The position numbers were made by a program, and so were the translations under genes. This document shows, one piece after another, positions 35,401 to 50,108 of a stretch of DNA of 64,000 bases (position 1 is the stretch's first letter; every line of letters begins with the position of its first letter). Under the pieces are notes generated by a model that saw only the letters and a list, made by a program, of their open reading frames with translations, had not been told where the DNA came from and ran no database searches. The DNA comes from Letharia columbiana (lineage: Eukaryota > Ascomycota > Lecanoromycetes > Lecanorales > Parmeliaceae): assembly GCF_014066305.1 (NCBI RefSeq), contig NW_023501037.1:1488501-1552500 (forward strand), written 5' to 3'.

Positions 35401-36743
35401 TTTTCTTTTCTTAAAATAGATAATCTCTTCGCGTATTAATAATAGTAGATATATATAAAAAATAAATACTTATTTATCTAATATTCTTTAATTATAAAGA
35501 ATATAGAATTCTAGTCTTACTTATATATCGATAATATAATTATCTTAAACTTTCGAAAATAATTAATCTTAATATCTTTATTATTAATATAATATATAAT
35601 TTAATCTATTATAGCGTTATATACTTTATCTTCTTTTAATACATTTATAAATATATCGAAATCGATATTATTTATTATAACGCGAATTAATATCTAGATC
35701 TTAATAATATTAAGAGATAATATTAGCGTATTAATTATAATTCTTCTTAAATATATATAGAAACTAGCTCGATTAAAGATATATAATTATAATATAAAGT
35801 CGATATTATTAATAAAGATAAATCGTTTATTTAACTATCTACGTTTATAAGTCTATATATATATATAATTAATTTTTATAGCTATACTTAATTCGTAATT
35901 ACTTAATTATTTTCTTAAAATATTAAATATAAAGACTCTCGAGAAAGTATTCTTTAGTTATTTAAAGATCTCGTCGAGCTTTATTTAATTATAAAAAATA
36001 TTAAGCGCGCTCTTAATTAGATATCTCTTTTTTATCTCTTACTTTAAAAAGAAGCGAATCTTTTTATAATTAAACTCTTTTATTATTAAGCCGCGTAAGA
36101 TAATTAATATCGTCTAGATTCTTAAATTAATATTAATATAGAACAATTTAGATAAAATAGATAAAGATAATATAACGCTAACTTATAAAGATCTATATTC
36201 TATATCTAAAATTAATTAAATTATAGAATTCTAAAAGAAGTAGAATAATTCTAGAGAAGAATATATTAGGAAAAATATTATAGAATTAATAGAGATTCTA
36301 ATTTAGAAATAAGCCTTACGAGTCGACCTTTATTTAATAAATCTTATTATATTATTTATTTTATCTATTTAGAGAATTAATTAACGATTAAATTAAATAA
36401 TCGAAGTCGAATAATATAATACGAAGTTAGATTATACTATATATTATTTAGATATTTAAAATATCTATTTAAAAATAATATATATCTTTCTTAATTCCTC
36501 TATCTACCGCATATCTAAATCACCTTATCTTTTACTTCTTTACTCGTATTATTATTCTTATATCTATCGTAAATATTAACCCTCAAATTAAGTATCTTTT
36601 ATTCGATCTTTTTATTTAAAACCTTCTTATTTAAATCTTATAAGTTATTTAATATTAAATTATAATTATATATTAAAATAGTATAGAAGCTTTAAGATAA
36701 TCGAGTATACTTATAAATAGTATATTTAAAAAGACGATATAGT
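32488..36743. other. AT-rich RIP-mutated DNA
   Basis: The first ~150 bases after the TIR element (32,500-32,640) retain some CpA and TpG and look less mutated. The rest is typical RIP-like sequence. A decayed reading frame is noted at 33,446-34,254. No transposon family recognised. Confidence 0.6.
33446..34254 (+). pseudogene. Decayed reading frame of ~270 codons
   Basis: One frame stays consistent for about 800 bases with roughly a dozen stops, all TAA or TAG. Remaining residues are rich in Leu, Ser, Ile and Phe, as expected when Pro and Ser codons lose C to T. Short clean patches include LKEKSFLIFIIVYKTKR. Domain not identified; possibly the N-terminal part of a retroelement protein or a lost gene. 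Judged by eye. Confidence 0.35.
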
Positions 36744-39570
36744 ATTATTATATATTTAAAAACGAATTATCTCTCTTTATATATTTCTATTTAAAATCTT
36801 ATTATCGAGATTCTTTAGATTATCTAATACTAAGTAATAGTTATATATCTTTTTATTTTTCTATAATAGTTATACTACTCTCTTATCTACTTAAATATTC
36901 TATTATTTCTTTTAATTAATATCTAAATTAATAAAGCGAAAGACTCTTATTAGCGTTATATCTATATCTATAAAATACTTAATTAAAATAAAAAAGTAGA
37001 ATTTATCGTTATTTTTAAAAGATTATATTATTAAATTATCGCGATTCTTAAGTTAAATAGCTAAAGAGTATTAAAGAATTTTATTATTTAAATACTTTTA
37101 CTTAAGCTATTATAAGTCTATTAATATTATTTAAATTTAATAAAATAAAAAAGAAAATTATATTAAAGCGATAATTAGATTAATTATAAGGGAACTTATA
37201 AATATTATTAACTTTTTAAAATATCTATAAATATCTTTATTAAAAATATCGATTAGCTATTTTAATACGATAAGTTTAAAAATATCTTTTATTAAGTTAT
37301 ATAGATAGTAATTATATATACTATCTTATAAATATTATAACTAATTCTTCTTTATATTATCTAACTTAAAAGACTAATCGCTATTATCTAAGTCTATAAT
37401 AATTCTTATTATTATAATACTTAATATCGATTAGCTTTAATTAATATATCTTAAAGAATTTAAGAATACTAGAAATAATAGTTATAGCGCGTAGTTTATA
37501 AATCTTATTAAAGTATAATTTATATATAGATTTAGATAAATTATACTTTTAGCTCTAGATTTTATTATATTATATAAAATACTTAATTTTAATTTAATCT
37601 TAAATAATCTAATTAATATTTTAAAGAATTTTTCTCTAATTATCGCTTAATAGATAGATAATCTTTTTTATCTTATAAGATAGAAGCTTTATAAGTAAAG
37701 CGTCGCTATTAATAATTCTTAATTTTACTATCTATTTAATTATTAGCTTATCTAGAATTATCTATATTTTATTAATATTTCTCTTTAACTTCTTATTCGA
37801 TAAAGCGTATAGGCGAGATTTTATATTCTTTATACGCTTTCTAATATTATAATATTTCTTTTCTATTATCTTAAATAAAATAATATTTATCTTTTATTAC
37901 GATTACTTAATTAATAAAATTATTATTATTATATTAATAAAGAATATAATTTATAATATAATTAAATATTTATAAACGAATAGTAAATAATACTTAAACT
38001 CCTTCGCTATTCTATTATAATATACTTATTTCTTCTTATTCGAGTTTTATATATAAGCGAGATCTTTAATAATAATTCTAGATTACTTTATCTTATAGAT
38101 AATAATTAATATAGATATTAAGAAGATATTTAACTTTATATTATAATATTCGTCGATATAAATTTACTTAATAGCGAAATTATATATAAATAAATCCTTT
38201 ATCTTAACTTAGATATAATTCTTATAAAATTTAAATATTATTAAGATTAAAAACCTCTTTTATCTAGATTAAGCTTTATTATTAACTATATATTTAAATA
38301 ATTTAATATTTATAAAGATTAAAGACTTCGAGTTAATACTATAATATTAAATTAATTTATATATATAAAAGACGCGAAGTTATATTATATTACGATCTTT
38401 AAGATTTATTAACTTAATAATTTTAATAAGCTAGTTCGCGAAAATTTTAATTAGAACGATTATTAAGAAGAATCTTAATTTAAGTATTATTTAGGCTATG
38501 TAATTAACTTTATCTTTATATAAATATATAATATTAAGTATCTCGATTAAAGAGTATTAGAATTATCGATTCTTTCGAATAAATCTTAATACGAGATATT
38601 TATTTATAAAGAAAGATTTTTTAAAGACTTCGACGATAGTAATATTTTAATATTCTTTAAGAATATTAAATTATAGAGTAAGTTATTATTTAAATATCGA
38701 ACTTATTAATAGTATTAAAGTCTAAAGAAATATTTATATTAAGCGAGTTAAATAAAAGAATTAAATATATTTATCTTATTGAAATTAGATTTATTTATAT
38801 TAATTACTCTACTATAGAAATTCATCTAAAGATATTTTTATATTAAATTATATAGCTAATAAATTTTTAAAATAATAGATATTAGAGTTTTTTATAGACT
38901 TAAGATATACTCTAAATCTCTAAAAGTATAAATATTTTTAGTACTTTTATTACTATAATTAAGTTATAGAATTTACTCTATAATTTTCTAAGTCTAATCT
39001 AATTACTATAATCTCTCTTTCTTATTAAATTTAATCTTTTTATTAGATTAATTAATATAAAGAGTAAATAATTAATAATATTTAAATATATATTCTAATA
39101 CTAGATCTTTATTATTAACTTTTATATTATTTTATATCTTTCTTTAATTTATAATCTTATTAATTTTAATATTCTAAAAATTAGTTAATTAAAAGACGTA
39201 ATTTTATTTAATTAAGAACTTTATTAATATAGTATCTTCTACTATTAAACACTTTCTTTTCTATAATAAAAGCGTATTATTATTCTTATAAGTTTTAAAT
39301 ATAATAATATTATCTATTAAATTATTAACGAACTTCTTTTATAAAGAATAATAACGATAAACTTATAATTAAGGGTTACTTTTATTTAAACTAATATTAA
39401 TAAATCGAGAATCTATCTTATTTTCTTTATAGATATTAAATAAATTAAATAATAAGATTAAAGGCGAAGCGATAGCAAAATAGAGAGAAAGTGGAGTTTT
39501 AGTAAATTTAGATTAAGATAGAATATTAATAAGTCTAGAAGAGGTTAAGAACTTCGAGACTTTCTAAGAA
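36744..39570. mobile_element. 2.8-kb repeat, copy 1 (direct repeat)
   Basis: This block aligns with 40,276-43,100 in the same orientation. Matching words include ATTATCTCTCTTTATATATT (36,766 and 40,297) and GAATCTATCTTATTTTCTTT (39,409 and 42,941). The spacing is 3,531-3,532 bases at both ends, so almost no insertions or deletions separate the copies; differences are mostly C/T and G/A. I could not recognise a protein in it on either strand. Likely a transposon duplicated and then mutated by RIP. Confidence 0.8.
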
Positions 39571-40275
39571 TTATCTTATATGAAGTATAGTAAAAAAAAA
39601 ATATAAAAAAGAAGAATATTAAGAATTAGAATTAGGGTTAGAGTACTTTAATAGATAACTTAATCTTCTTTATAGATAGAAATTTATTTAATAATTTACT
39701 TTAATAGTAAATAAAGTTTAAAAGAAGAATATAATATATTATTAATAATTTATTTAAATTGAAAGCTAGTCTTAGAAATTGAGATAAAAGATTTATATTA
39801 GATAGAATTCGATATTAAAATTAAAAGTAGCTTCGATAAAGATTTTATTAAATATTATTTATAATATAAAGTTTATAAAATAAATATTAAATAGTAAATT
39901 ATAAAGGGAAAATAGTAGAATATAATATTATAAGCGCTAATAACTAGCGCGATAATTAACTATTTAACTTTAATTCGATAATTTATCAACTATTTAAATC
40001 GTCTATTTGACTCAAATATTTAATTATAATTTATATTATTTAGAAGCTAGATTAGAGATTATATTAATAATTAAAAATTATAATTAAAAGAATTATAGAT
40101 ATTTAATAAAAGTTAAATATTAAATCTATTATTACTATTAATTAACTCGAATATATTATTTATTTAATTCGAATACTAAATATAATAGTAATATCGAAAT
40201 TAAATAAGCGATATCTAAGCTATCTATATATTCGCGTTATTTATATTTCTAATACTATTATTCTTATCTCTAATA
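39571..40275. other. Spacer between the two 2.8-kb copies
   Basis: 705 bases of AT-rich DNA between the direct copies. It holds an A10 run (39,592-39,601) and no recognisable gene. Part of it (39,950-40,020, with GCGCGATAATTAAC and TATTTAAATCG words) faintly resembles 34,440-34,560. Confidence 0.5.
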
Positions 40276-43100
40276 TTATTATATATCTAAGATTAAATTA
40301 TCTCTCTTTATATATTTCGATTTAATATCTTATTATCTAAGCTATTTAAGTTATTTAATACTAAATAATAATTATAAATCTTTTTATTTTTCTATAATAG
40401 TCGTATTATTCTATTATTTATTTAAATATTTTATTATTTCTCTTAATTTATATCTAGATTTATAGAGTAAAAGAATCTTATTAAGATTATATTTATATTT
40501 ATAAAACGTTTAATAGAAATTAGAAAGCGAGATTCGTTATTATTCTTAAAAGATCGTATTATTATATTATTACGATTTTTAAAGAAAATCGTTAAGAAGT
40601 ATTAGAGAGTTTCGTAATTCGAATACTCTTATTTAAGCTATTACGAGCTTATTAATATTATTTAAAATTAATTAAATAAAAAAAAAATATACTAAATTAA
40701 TAATAAGATTTATAATAAGAGAATTTATAAAAATAATCAATTTTTTAGTATATTCATATATATCTTTCTTAAGAGTATTAATTAATTATTTTAAGATAAT
40801 AAGTTTAAAAATATCTTATATTAGCTTATCTAGATAATAATTATAAATATTATATTCTAGATATTAAAGCTAGTTATCTTTCTTATTATCTAGCTTTATA
40901 AAATTTAATTATTATTATCTTATTTTATAATAATTCTTATTATTTTAATACTTAGAATTAATTAATTTTAGTTAATATTATTTAAAGAAATTAAGAATAT
41001 TCGAAATTATTATTATTATTTAAAGCTTATAAACTTTATTAAAGTATAAGTTATAAATAAAATTAGAGATATTATAATTTTAAATTATAATCTTCTTATA
41101 TTATATAAGATACTTTACTTTAATCTAATTCTAAATAATTTAATTAATATTCTATAATATTTTCCTCTAATTCTTATTTAATATATAGATAATCTTTCTT
41201 ATCTTATATAATAAAAGTTTAATAAGTAAAGTATTGCTATTAATAGTTCTTATCTTCGCTATTTATTTAATTATTAGCTTATTTAAAATTATTTATATTT
41301 ATCGATATTTCTCTTTAACTCCTCGTTCGATAAAGTATATAAACGAGATTTTATATTCTCTATCCGCTTTTTAATTTTATAATATACTTTCTCTATTATT
41401 ATCGATATAATAGAATATATTCTTTATTATAACTACTCTATTAAGAGAATTATTATTATTATATCTATAAAGAATTTAATTTATAATATAGCTAAATATT
41501 TATATATAAATAGTAAATAGTATTTATACTTCTTCGCTAGTCTATTATAATATACTTATCTCTTTTTATATAGTTTTTATATACTTATAAAATTATTAAT
41601 TATAATTCTAGATTACTTTATTTTATAGATATTAATTAATATAAAAGTTAAAGCGATATCTAATTTTATATTATAAAATTTATTAATATAAATCTAATCG
41701 ATAGCGAAGTTATATTTAAATTTTCCTTTATCTTTAATTATAGCTTTTATATAATTCTTATATAACTTAAAAATTATTAAAATTAAAAATCTCTCTTATT
41801 TAGATTAAGCTTAATCGTTAATTATATATTTAAATAATTTAATATTTATAGAGATTAAGAACTTAGCGCTAACTCTATAATATCGAGTTAATTTATATAT
41901 ATAAAATACGCGAAGTTATATAATATTATAGTTATCGAGATTTATAAGCTTAGTAATTTTCGTAAATTAGTTTATTAAAGTCTTTATTAAAACGATAATA
42001 AGAAAGAATTTTATTTTAGATATTATTTAGACTACGTAGTTCGCTTCGTTTTTATATAAATAAGTAATATTAAATATCTCGATTAAAGAATATTAAGATT
42101 ATTAATTCTTTCGAATAAATTATAATATAAGATATTTACTCGCGAAGGAAGATTTCTTAAAAGCTTTAATAATAGTAATATCTTAATATTCTTTAAGAAT
42201 ATTAAATCGTAGAAGTAAGTTATTATTTAAATATTTAACTTATTAATAGTATTAAAATTTAAAGAAATATTTATATTAATAAGTTAAATAAAAGAATTAG
42301 ATATATTTATTTTATTAAAACTAAGTTTATTTATATTAATAGCTTCTTTATAGATATTTACTTAAAAATATCGCTATATTAAATTATAGAGTTAATAAAT
42401 CTTTAAAATAATAGAAATTAATATTTCTCGCGAATCTAAGACGTAACTTAAGTCTCTAAATATTCGAGTATTATTAATACTTATATTATTACGATTAAGC
42501 TATAAAACTTACTTTATAATTTACTAAATTATATTAAATTATTAAGACCTTTTTTTTTTATCGAGCTTTACTTTTTTATTATATTAATTAATATAAAGAA
42601 TAAATAATTAATAGTACTCGAATATATACTCTAATATTAGATCTTTATTATCGACCTTTATATTATTCTATATCTTTCTTTAACTTATAATTTTATTAAT
42701 TTTAATATTATAAGAATTAATTAATTAAAAAATATAATCTTATTTAATTAAGAGCTTTATTAATATAGTATCTTCTATTATTAAATACTTCCCCTTTTAT
42801 AGCGAAAGCGCGTTATTATTTTTATAAATTTAAGTATAATAGCGTTATCTATTAAATTATTAACGGATTTCTTTTATAAAGAATAGCGATAGATTTATAA
42901 TTAAGAGTTATTCTTATTTAAGCTAATACTAATAAATCGAGAATCTATCTTATTTTCTTTATAGATATTAAGTAAATTAAATAATAAGATTAAAGATTAA
43001 GCGATAATAGAATAGAGAGAAAATAGAATTTTAATAGAATTAAGTTAAGATAAAGTATTATAAAGATTAAAAGAGATTAAAAACTTTAAGATTTACTTTA
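40276..43100. mobile_element. 2.8-kb repeat, copy 2 (direct repeat)
   Basis: Second copy of the block at 36,744-39,570, same orientation. The two copies keep register over 2.6 kb and differ chiefly by transitions, which is how RIP acts on linked duplications. Similarity ends soon after GATTAAAAGAGATTAAAAAC (about 43,066-43,085). Confidence 0.8.
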
Positions 43101-46100
43101 ATTTAATAGAAGAAAAGATTAGATACTCGAGTATTTTAGAAAATTATTAAGATTAAGAATATAAGCGTATTAATAAATCTCGCGAAGTTTTAAAGATATT
43201 AACTTCGATATCTAATATCTTAATCGAAGTTAGAATTAATATTAATACTTATTATTAATATAAAAAAGCGAGATTAATAAATCTTTAATTACGCGCTATA
43301 AGAATATTCGCTATTTAAATATATATACTCGCTTTTAATACTTATACGCCTCTTATAAGTTATTATTATTATCTATAATTAAGCTCGTATTATTTACTCT
43401 ATAAATTAGATAAGATAATATTATAAGATTTTTATTAATATCGTTTTAGAATCGTTTTAATTAAAGATAGATAATAAGAGTTTTAAGACTAAGTTACTCT
43501 TAAAATTAAGAGATTATTATTAGATTATTTATTAACTTCTAAATAAAGACGAGTTTATACTCGTTTAGATTATTAATAATAATAAGTTAAAGAGAGTTAA
43601 TACTAGAGAGGTTTTCGATTAATAGTCTATTAGATTAATAAAGATTTACTAATCTCTTAATCGTTAAAAGCTTCTAAATCTTTATATATTTATTTTTTTA
43701 TTTTTTTATTAATTCCCTTTTAAATAATCGCTTCTCTTATTTTATAGATATTTTATTAATTAATAAGATTAATTTATATAAGAATTTAAGAAGAAAATTA
43801 GAGTCTTATATAATTATATAATTAAAAATAAATAGTAATTAAATAATCTCGCTTACAATAGTATTAATCTTTCTCTTCTACTATCTTATAAGCTTTTTTT
43901 TAAAAGTCTTTATATCTTAATTAACGCGAGAACTTCTCTTTTATCGCTTTAAATATAGACTCTAAAAATTAAAGTTCTTTATAAATATTATCTTAATTCG
44001 CGAGAACGTTTAATTTAGCGATATCGATTTTAAGATAGAAATTAATTTCGATAAGTGCTATTATTATAAGTATATCGTTTAGAGAAAGTATAGATATTAA
44101 TATAATAATATATATAATATAATAATAAGAAAATACGTATTAGATTAAATAAGATATAAGATAAAAGAAATTTAAATAAGACTATAGAGTTTAAATCGAA
44201 TATCTAATATTATTTTTTAAAATATATATTATATCTTTAATTAACTTTAATTAATTATAAGTAAACTTTAATTAATGTTAATTTTATTAATAATTATCTT
44301 AATAGCCTTAATTAAATATTAATATATTATATCTTTAACTAACTTTAACTAATTATTAATAAGAAACTTCGATAGAAATTTTAATTAGCGTTAAAATTAT
44401 TAATATATATATTAATAATAAAAATATAAATTTCGCTACTATATCTATTAAGAATATAAATTTATTTAATAATAATATAAATTTTCTAAGATTTATTCTC
44501 TATTAATAATTTTAAAATTAATAATCTTTAATAGAGTTTAAGCGATAATAATTACTTCGATAATTAGTATTTTAAAAATTAATACTTATTTTAACTCTTT
44601 AATATAAGAGATAATAGTAAGATATAGTAGTTAATAAATACTATATCTATATAATTTTTATTTACTCTTTAATCGATTAATAGATAATCGAGTTTCTTTT
44701 TTAATAGATATACTAATCTTCTTTCTTCTTTATATCTATAAAAATCGATTAATTAGATTATCTTCTCTTCGAATATATACGATTCTTAATAATTTATTCG
44801 ACTTCGATTATTTATATTTAAAAGACTTTTATTTTAATATAAAGATATATTAACTAGTTAAATATAATAAAATAACTATATATTATAAATAACGATAAAT
44901 AGACTTAATATATTTCTTTTATAATATTTATTTTTAGAGATATTACTATCTAAATTAAACGGTTTAAATTAAAGTAAAATTAGTTTCTTTTATATAAAAT
45001 ATATATTCTTAAATTATATACTCTATAGACAATTTTACTATTTTAAAGTAAATATATAAATATAATTTTATATATATAAAAGCGCTTTAACTATATATAT
45101 ATTAAATATAGAGAAACGTTTAAAAGTAATAAAAGTATTTCTTCTCTAAATAGCTCGTTATAGACTCTTTCTTTTTATAAATACTTATTAATATAAGATA
45201 TTTTTTATATATAAATTTATAAATATCTTTTATATAATTATAAAGAATATAAAGTTAAAATTAAATTTCGCGATAAGTAAGGCTAGAGTAGTAATATATA
45301 TTCGCTAAGACGTTAATACATTACTAATTACTAAAGAACGTATATCTTATAATTAATTAATAATAGATAAAGAGAATATATATTAAGTATATTGCTTCTA
45401 TAAAAAATAATATAAAAATAGTAATAAACTTATTAGATATCTATAAGATTATAAAAAGCGAAAACTAATTCTTTTATATACGTTTTTCGATATTACGAAC
45501 TATAATATAATTAATAATATTAATAATCTAATAGCTCTAATTATTATAAAAGAAGGAGATATATATTTACTCGAAGATAATATAACTACGAATTTAATAT
45601 TATAATAATAATTAGATAAGTAAAAGATAGAGAAAAAGAGAATAAATATAATATAAATAATAAACCTAGATAATAAGATAATAGTACTTCTTATCTCTAT
45701 AATAGATTTAAATTATAATATTATAATTTTATCTTTAATAGTTAATTCTATAGAATTATATTTAAAAAAGCGAGACGCTAAGAGATTAATGAAATTATAA
45801 TTTAAATCGAAGTCTCTTAATTAAATAAAATTAATATTTAATTATTAAATTAAGTCGAACGTCGAGTCGATATTTAATATAAATAATTTTTAGAATCTAT
45901 TTAAATCCCGAAAAGATTATACGCTAGCGCTATAATTTTTTAAGTTAAGACTCTTTAATAGTAATATTAATAAGTTCTTTCGCGATATTTATTTATAATA
46001 ATTTTAAGATGACTATAGCTTTAATAACGCGAAATTATTAAGATATAAGATATAGAATATATATAGATAATAATATCGACGACGGCTAAATTAGCTAAGT

Positions 46101-48612
46101 CTTTTAAAATTTATAACTTTAAACTTAAATTAGAGTTAAAGATATATTATATTATTTACTTCGATATTATAAGTATTATTAAAATATTTCTAATATATAA
46201 ATCTTTTAATATAAGTTTATATTATTAATCTATACGTTAAAAAAACGCTAATAAAGCGAGAGTTTATAGTAAGATATATATCGCGAATTAATAGTAAAAA
46301 ATATAAAATAAGCTATCTAATAGCTTTATCGTTATTTCTATTATTTTAATATTAGATAAAACTTATCTCTTTTAGATATATAAGAACTAATATACTTAAT
46401 TAATTTATATTATAATTAGAAATCTTTAATAAAACGCGTAACGCGCGTATAGTAGATCGAATATAGCGATTCTAGAAATAATATTAATTATTATAAAAAA
46501 AGAAGTTAAGATCTAGATCTATTATTATATCTTAAATTTAATAATTAAAAATAACTTCTTATACTCTCGCGATATACTATTTATTAATAAAGTATATTTA
46601 ATAATTAAAGAATACTTCGAATATAGTATTAATATATAATATATAAATAATTTAACTCGAAGATATTATTTAATACTAGCTATTATAATATTAAACTATA
46701 AAAAATAAATAATAATTACTTTAATCTTAAGTAATAAATATTATTCTATATATATAATTTCATCTATAAAGAGAGAGCGATTATACTCTCTAATCTTATA
46801 TTCTAAATAAATATCTAAGCGTATAGCTGAGTAGCTAAGACTATAAAAGAGATATATTAAAAAGATATCAAAATACTTACGGGATATAGTACTTTACGAT
46901 TACTATTCTTTTATTAATAACTACTTTACTATTAATATATATTAATTATAATACTTCGATATTCTATACTTCTTAATAATTAAAAGATTTATAAACTATC
47001 TATTTAAATAATAAGTTAAATATATTAAAGCTATAAAGATAGAGAACGAGATAAATAAGCTTTTTAATACCCGCTTTTAGGCGATTTCTAGCTATATTAA
47101 TTTAAGACGTATTAAGTCTTTAAGTAAGAAGATATAGTAAATAGAAGAGAATAATCGAACTCTATAGAGGACGATAATAATTATCTTTATATCGATCTTA
47201 ATTAAATTAAATTTAAATACGCTATATATAGATTACGCTATTCTTAATCTTATTATATTAGCGAGATATTATTCTTATAATAATAATATTATTCGATATC
47301 TACTCGCGGCCCTAGCTCGAATTAATCTATTAAAAGAGATTTTTTAAATATATAGATCTCTAGATAAAACGATAGATAAAGATTACTTTAACTTTTTAAA
47401 GTTTTATAGTATTAATTACTTACTTAAAATAATATAATTATTTAATCTATTCGATAGATTAACTACTTAAATAAGAGAAAAGATATATATTAAATTTTTT
47501 AAAAAGTATTATAAACTAACGAATAAGTATAATAACTATATTAAATAGATTATATATTATAATATTATATATTAGAAGATAATTATAATACGTAATCTTA
47601 TTAAGTACTAAGATATAAAAGTATTATTATCTATAATTAAGAGATTATAAAAGAAAGAGAAGAAGATCGAGGTAAGAATTTCTTTAGATCTTTATATCTA
47701 AAATTAATAGGCGAATAATAAGAAGCGTAATATTATAAGATAGATTTATTATTATAATAATCGTTATTAATAATTAATAAAGACTATTATTAAATAATTA
47801 AAGTTAAATACTTTCCTCGAAGCTTTAACCGCCTTTATTTAAATAGATTAAATAAAATTAAAAGAATATTATCTATTTAAGAGAGATAATAATATTAATA
47901 TACATAAGACGAATTATAAATAAGTATATCGATATCCGATTCGCATTTATTTTAATATTCGATATTAAAAGGCTCTTAAAGAGGATTCTCTAAATATAGC
48001 TCGTCTATTTAAAGATATTATCGTCTATAGACTTATTAATTAACTCTTTTAAAAAAGGTAGTATAGAAACTACGCTTAAGTTTATAAATATAATTAGTAA
48101 ACCTTCGATATTAATAAAGTTCTTTTAAGAAAATTAATAGGGGAAATACTAGTCGTAATAAAAGTAATAAATCTAGTTTATAAAGATTTTAAATAAAGAT
48201 TAATTTATCTATAAAGTATTTTTATAAAGATATTTAAATATCGATATAATAAATAAGTTTAGAAATATTATAATATAATGGAAAGTAGAAAAAGCGCAGC
48301 TATTAATAGCGTAGAATTTAAAAACTCTTAAAAAATAACGATTTTATAGCCTTATAAGTATCGAGAGAAATATATATATCGTACTCGCGTTAGTAAAAGA
48401 TAAGGAATTTTATTATATTAATAGCTTTATCGACTTTAATTAATATAATAATATTTATAATCTAAATTTTCTAAATAAGAGTTATAAAGTAATAAAGGAG
48501 ATTAATATATACTATACTATAAGATAATAGAGATATTAAAAATCTAAATCTTAGAATATTAAAAATAGAACTAAATATATAATAAGTAAAATTAATTCTA
48601 ATTATTCTTCTC
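43101..48612. other. AT-rich RIP-mutated DNA, unidentified
   Basis: 5.5 kb of mutated repeats. Imperfect ~100-base duplications around 44,230-44,400 (ATATCTTTAA(T/C)TAACTTTAA words). Several frames on the plus strand between 47,300 and 48,600 have only TAA/TAG stops and could be remnants of a gag-like or transposase gene, but no motif could be named. One slightly GC-richer patch (CTCGCGGCCCTAGCTCG) lies at 47,304-47,320. Confidence 0.5.
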
Positions 48613-48672
48613 GACTTAAATATCTTTCTTAATTCGAATATCTTTCTTAACTTAAATATCCTTCTCAACTTA
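48613..48672 (+). repeat. 18-bp tandem repeat
   Basis: About 3.3 copies of an 18-base unit, (G/A)ACTTAAATATCTTTCTTA with variants. It produces a repetitive, meaningless reading frame on the minus strand. Confidence 0.8.
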
Positions 48673-48919
48673 AATAACTTTTAAATTATCTTTAGAGTTC
48701 GCTAAGCGAAGAGAAGTTTTATAATTATAGAATATATATGTAAATATTATAATTAGAAAGAGAAGAAAGAGCGAGCTTTTCTCTAATTAGAGAGATATTA
48801 ACACACTTTAAAAAGTATCTAATTAAATATTCCGACGTCGAAAACTACTATTAAATCAATTCGCGATTTCTTATAACTTAAAAAACGTTATCGTCTATAA
48901 TAAAGGCTATTATTTAAAG

Positions 48920-49255
48920 TTCCCTTAAGTCGTTAATAGTCTATATAATAATATTAGAACCAAGGCATATTATCTTAAAAATATAATAAACTAGAAGAAA
49001 GTTCTAACGTAAGCTATTATAGGGGGTATAAGATAATAAAAGTTATTAATAGTCTATACGATAATATTAGAATCGAGATATATTATTTTAAAAATATAAT
49101 AAATTAAAAGAAAGCTTTAATATAAGCTATTATAGAGGGTATAAGATAGCGAGAGTTATTAATAATCTATATAATAATACTAAAATCGAGATATATTATC
49201 TTAAAAATATAATAAACTAAAAGAAAGTCTTAACGTAAGATATTATAGAGGGAAA
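48920..49255 (+). repeat. 113-bp tandem repeat, three copies
   Basis: The word TTAATAGTCTATA (variant TTAATAATCTATA) recurs at 48,933, 49,046 and 49,159, exactly 113 bases apart. Each unit also contains ATATTATCTTAAAAATATAA and a TATTATAG(A/G)GGG end. Differences are mainly transitions. No coding sense. Confidence 0.85.
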
Positions 49256-49800
49256 TTTATATATACTACTACTCGCTATACCCTTATATATATAATTATT
49301 TAAAAGCTAAAACTTCTAACTTAAGAAAGTTAATTTCGATTTTATAAAAAAGATATCTAATATTTTAACGAGTACTAATATATATAAATTCTAAAGAAAT
49401 TTAAATATTAAGAGAAGAGATTAATAGAGCTAAGATCGGGTAATAGAGATATAAATATATATTATTAGCCTTTATATATATTATATTAATTTTAACGCGA
49501 TTATAGCGATAGAGGAGTATACTAATAACGATTTTTCCTTTCTTAGATAATTAATATTTATAAGATATATTATAAATAATAATACTTTTACTTTTAGTAG
49601 AGAAGGTAGATTACTTAATATAGTAATATAAACTTATATATATAGACTTAATATCTAGCGATAATATTATTAAGTTAAATTGAATCGAGCTTATAGCATA
49701 ACTAAGTTAAGTCGAATTCGGCTTATAGAGTTAAGTCGATATTGCGAATTATAAAAATAATAAAATATTAGTATAAGGCGATTATTATTTCTAGAAAAAT

Positions 49801-49960
49801 TATTCGAATAATATATAGTAATTATTAAACTAGCGGATATTATTCGAATAATATATAGTAATTACTAAATTAACGAATATTATTCGAATAGTATATAATG
49901 ATTACTAAATCGACGAATAGTATTTTAATAGTAAATAGTAATTATTAAACCGATGGATAG
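49801..49960 (+). repeat. 40-bp minisatellite, four copies
   Basis: Units start TATTCGAATA at 49,801, 49,841, 49,881 and (mutated to TATTTTAATA) 49,921, each followed by TATATAGTAATTA(T/C)TAAA and a short variable part. It leads directly into the CATCTGC-type element end at 50,108. Confidence 0.85.
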
Positions 49961-50108
49961 CGTATGAAAAGCAGACCATAGTTACTAATTGGGCGGAATT
50001 TAGACGGATTTTAATTAGATTTACTAATTCGGCGGATTTTATAATTTCCGCGATCAACGCGCGATTAGCAATTTCAAATTTTGTAGAAACTTTTCAGATT
50101 TGCAGATG
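49961..50108 (-). mobile_element. CATCTGC-TIR element, type-A end
   Basis: Ends GAAACTTTTCAGATTTGCAG then ATG, the best-preserved type-A end in the window. It contains GCGCGATTAGCAATTTC, CGGCGGATTTTATAATTTCC and TTAGATTTACTAAT, as at 32,380-32,487 and, inverted, at 23,477. The other end of this copy is not visible upstream; the 40-bp minisatellite may be its expanded subterminal region. Confidence 0.75.

Noticed and set aside
48471..48668. 65-codon frame (-) with repeated R-K-I-F words
   Set aside because: Produced by an 18-bp tandem repeat in RIP-mutated DNA.
48920..49960. Regularly spaced repeats that could suggest a CRISPR array
   Set aside because: Units are 113 and 40 bases with no conserved short repeat plus variable spacers, no cas genes, and the DNA is fungal.
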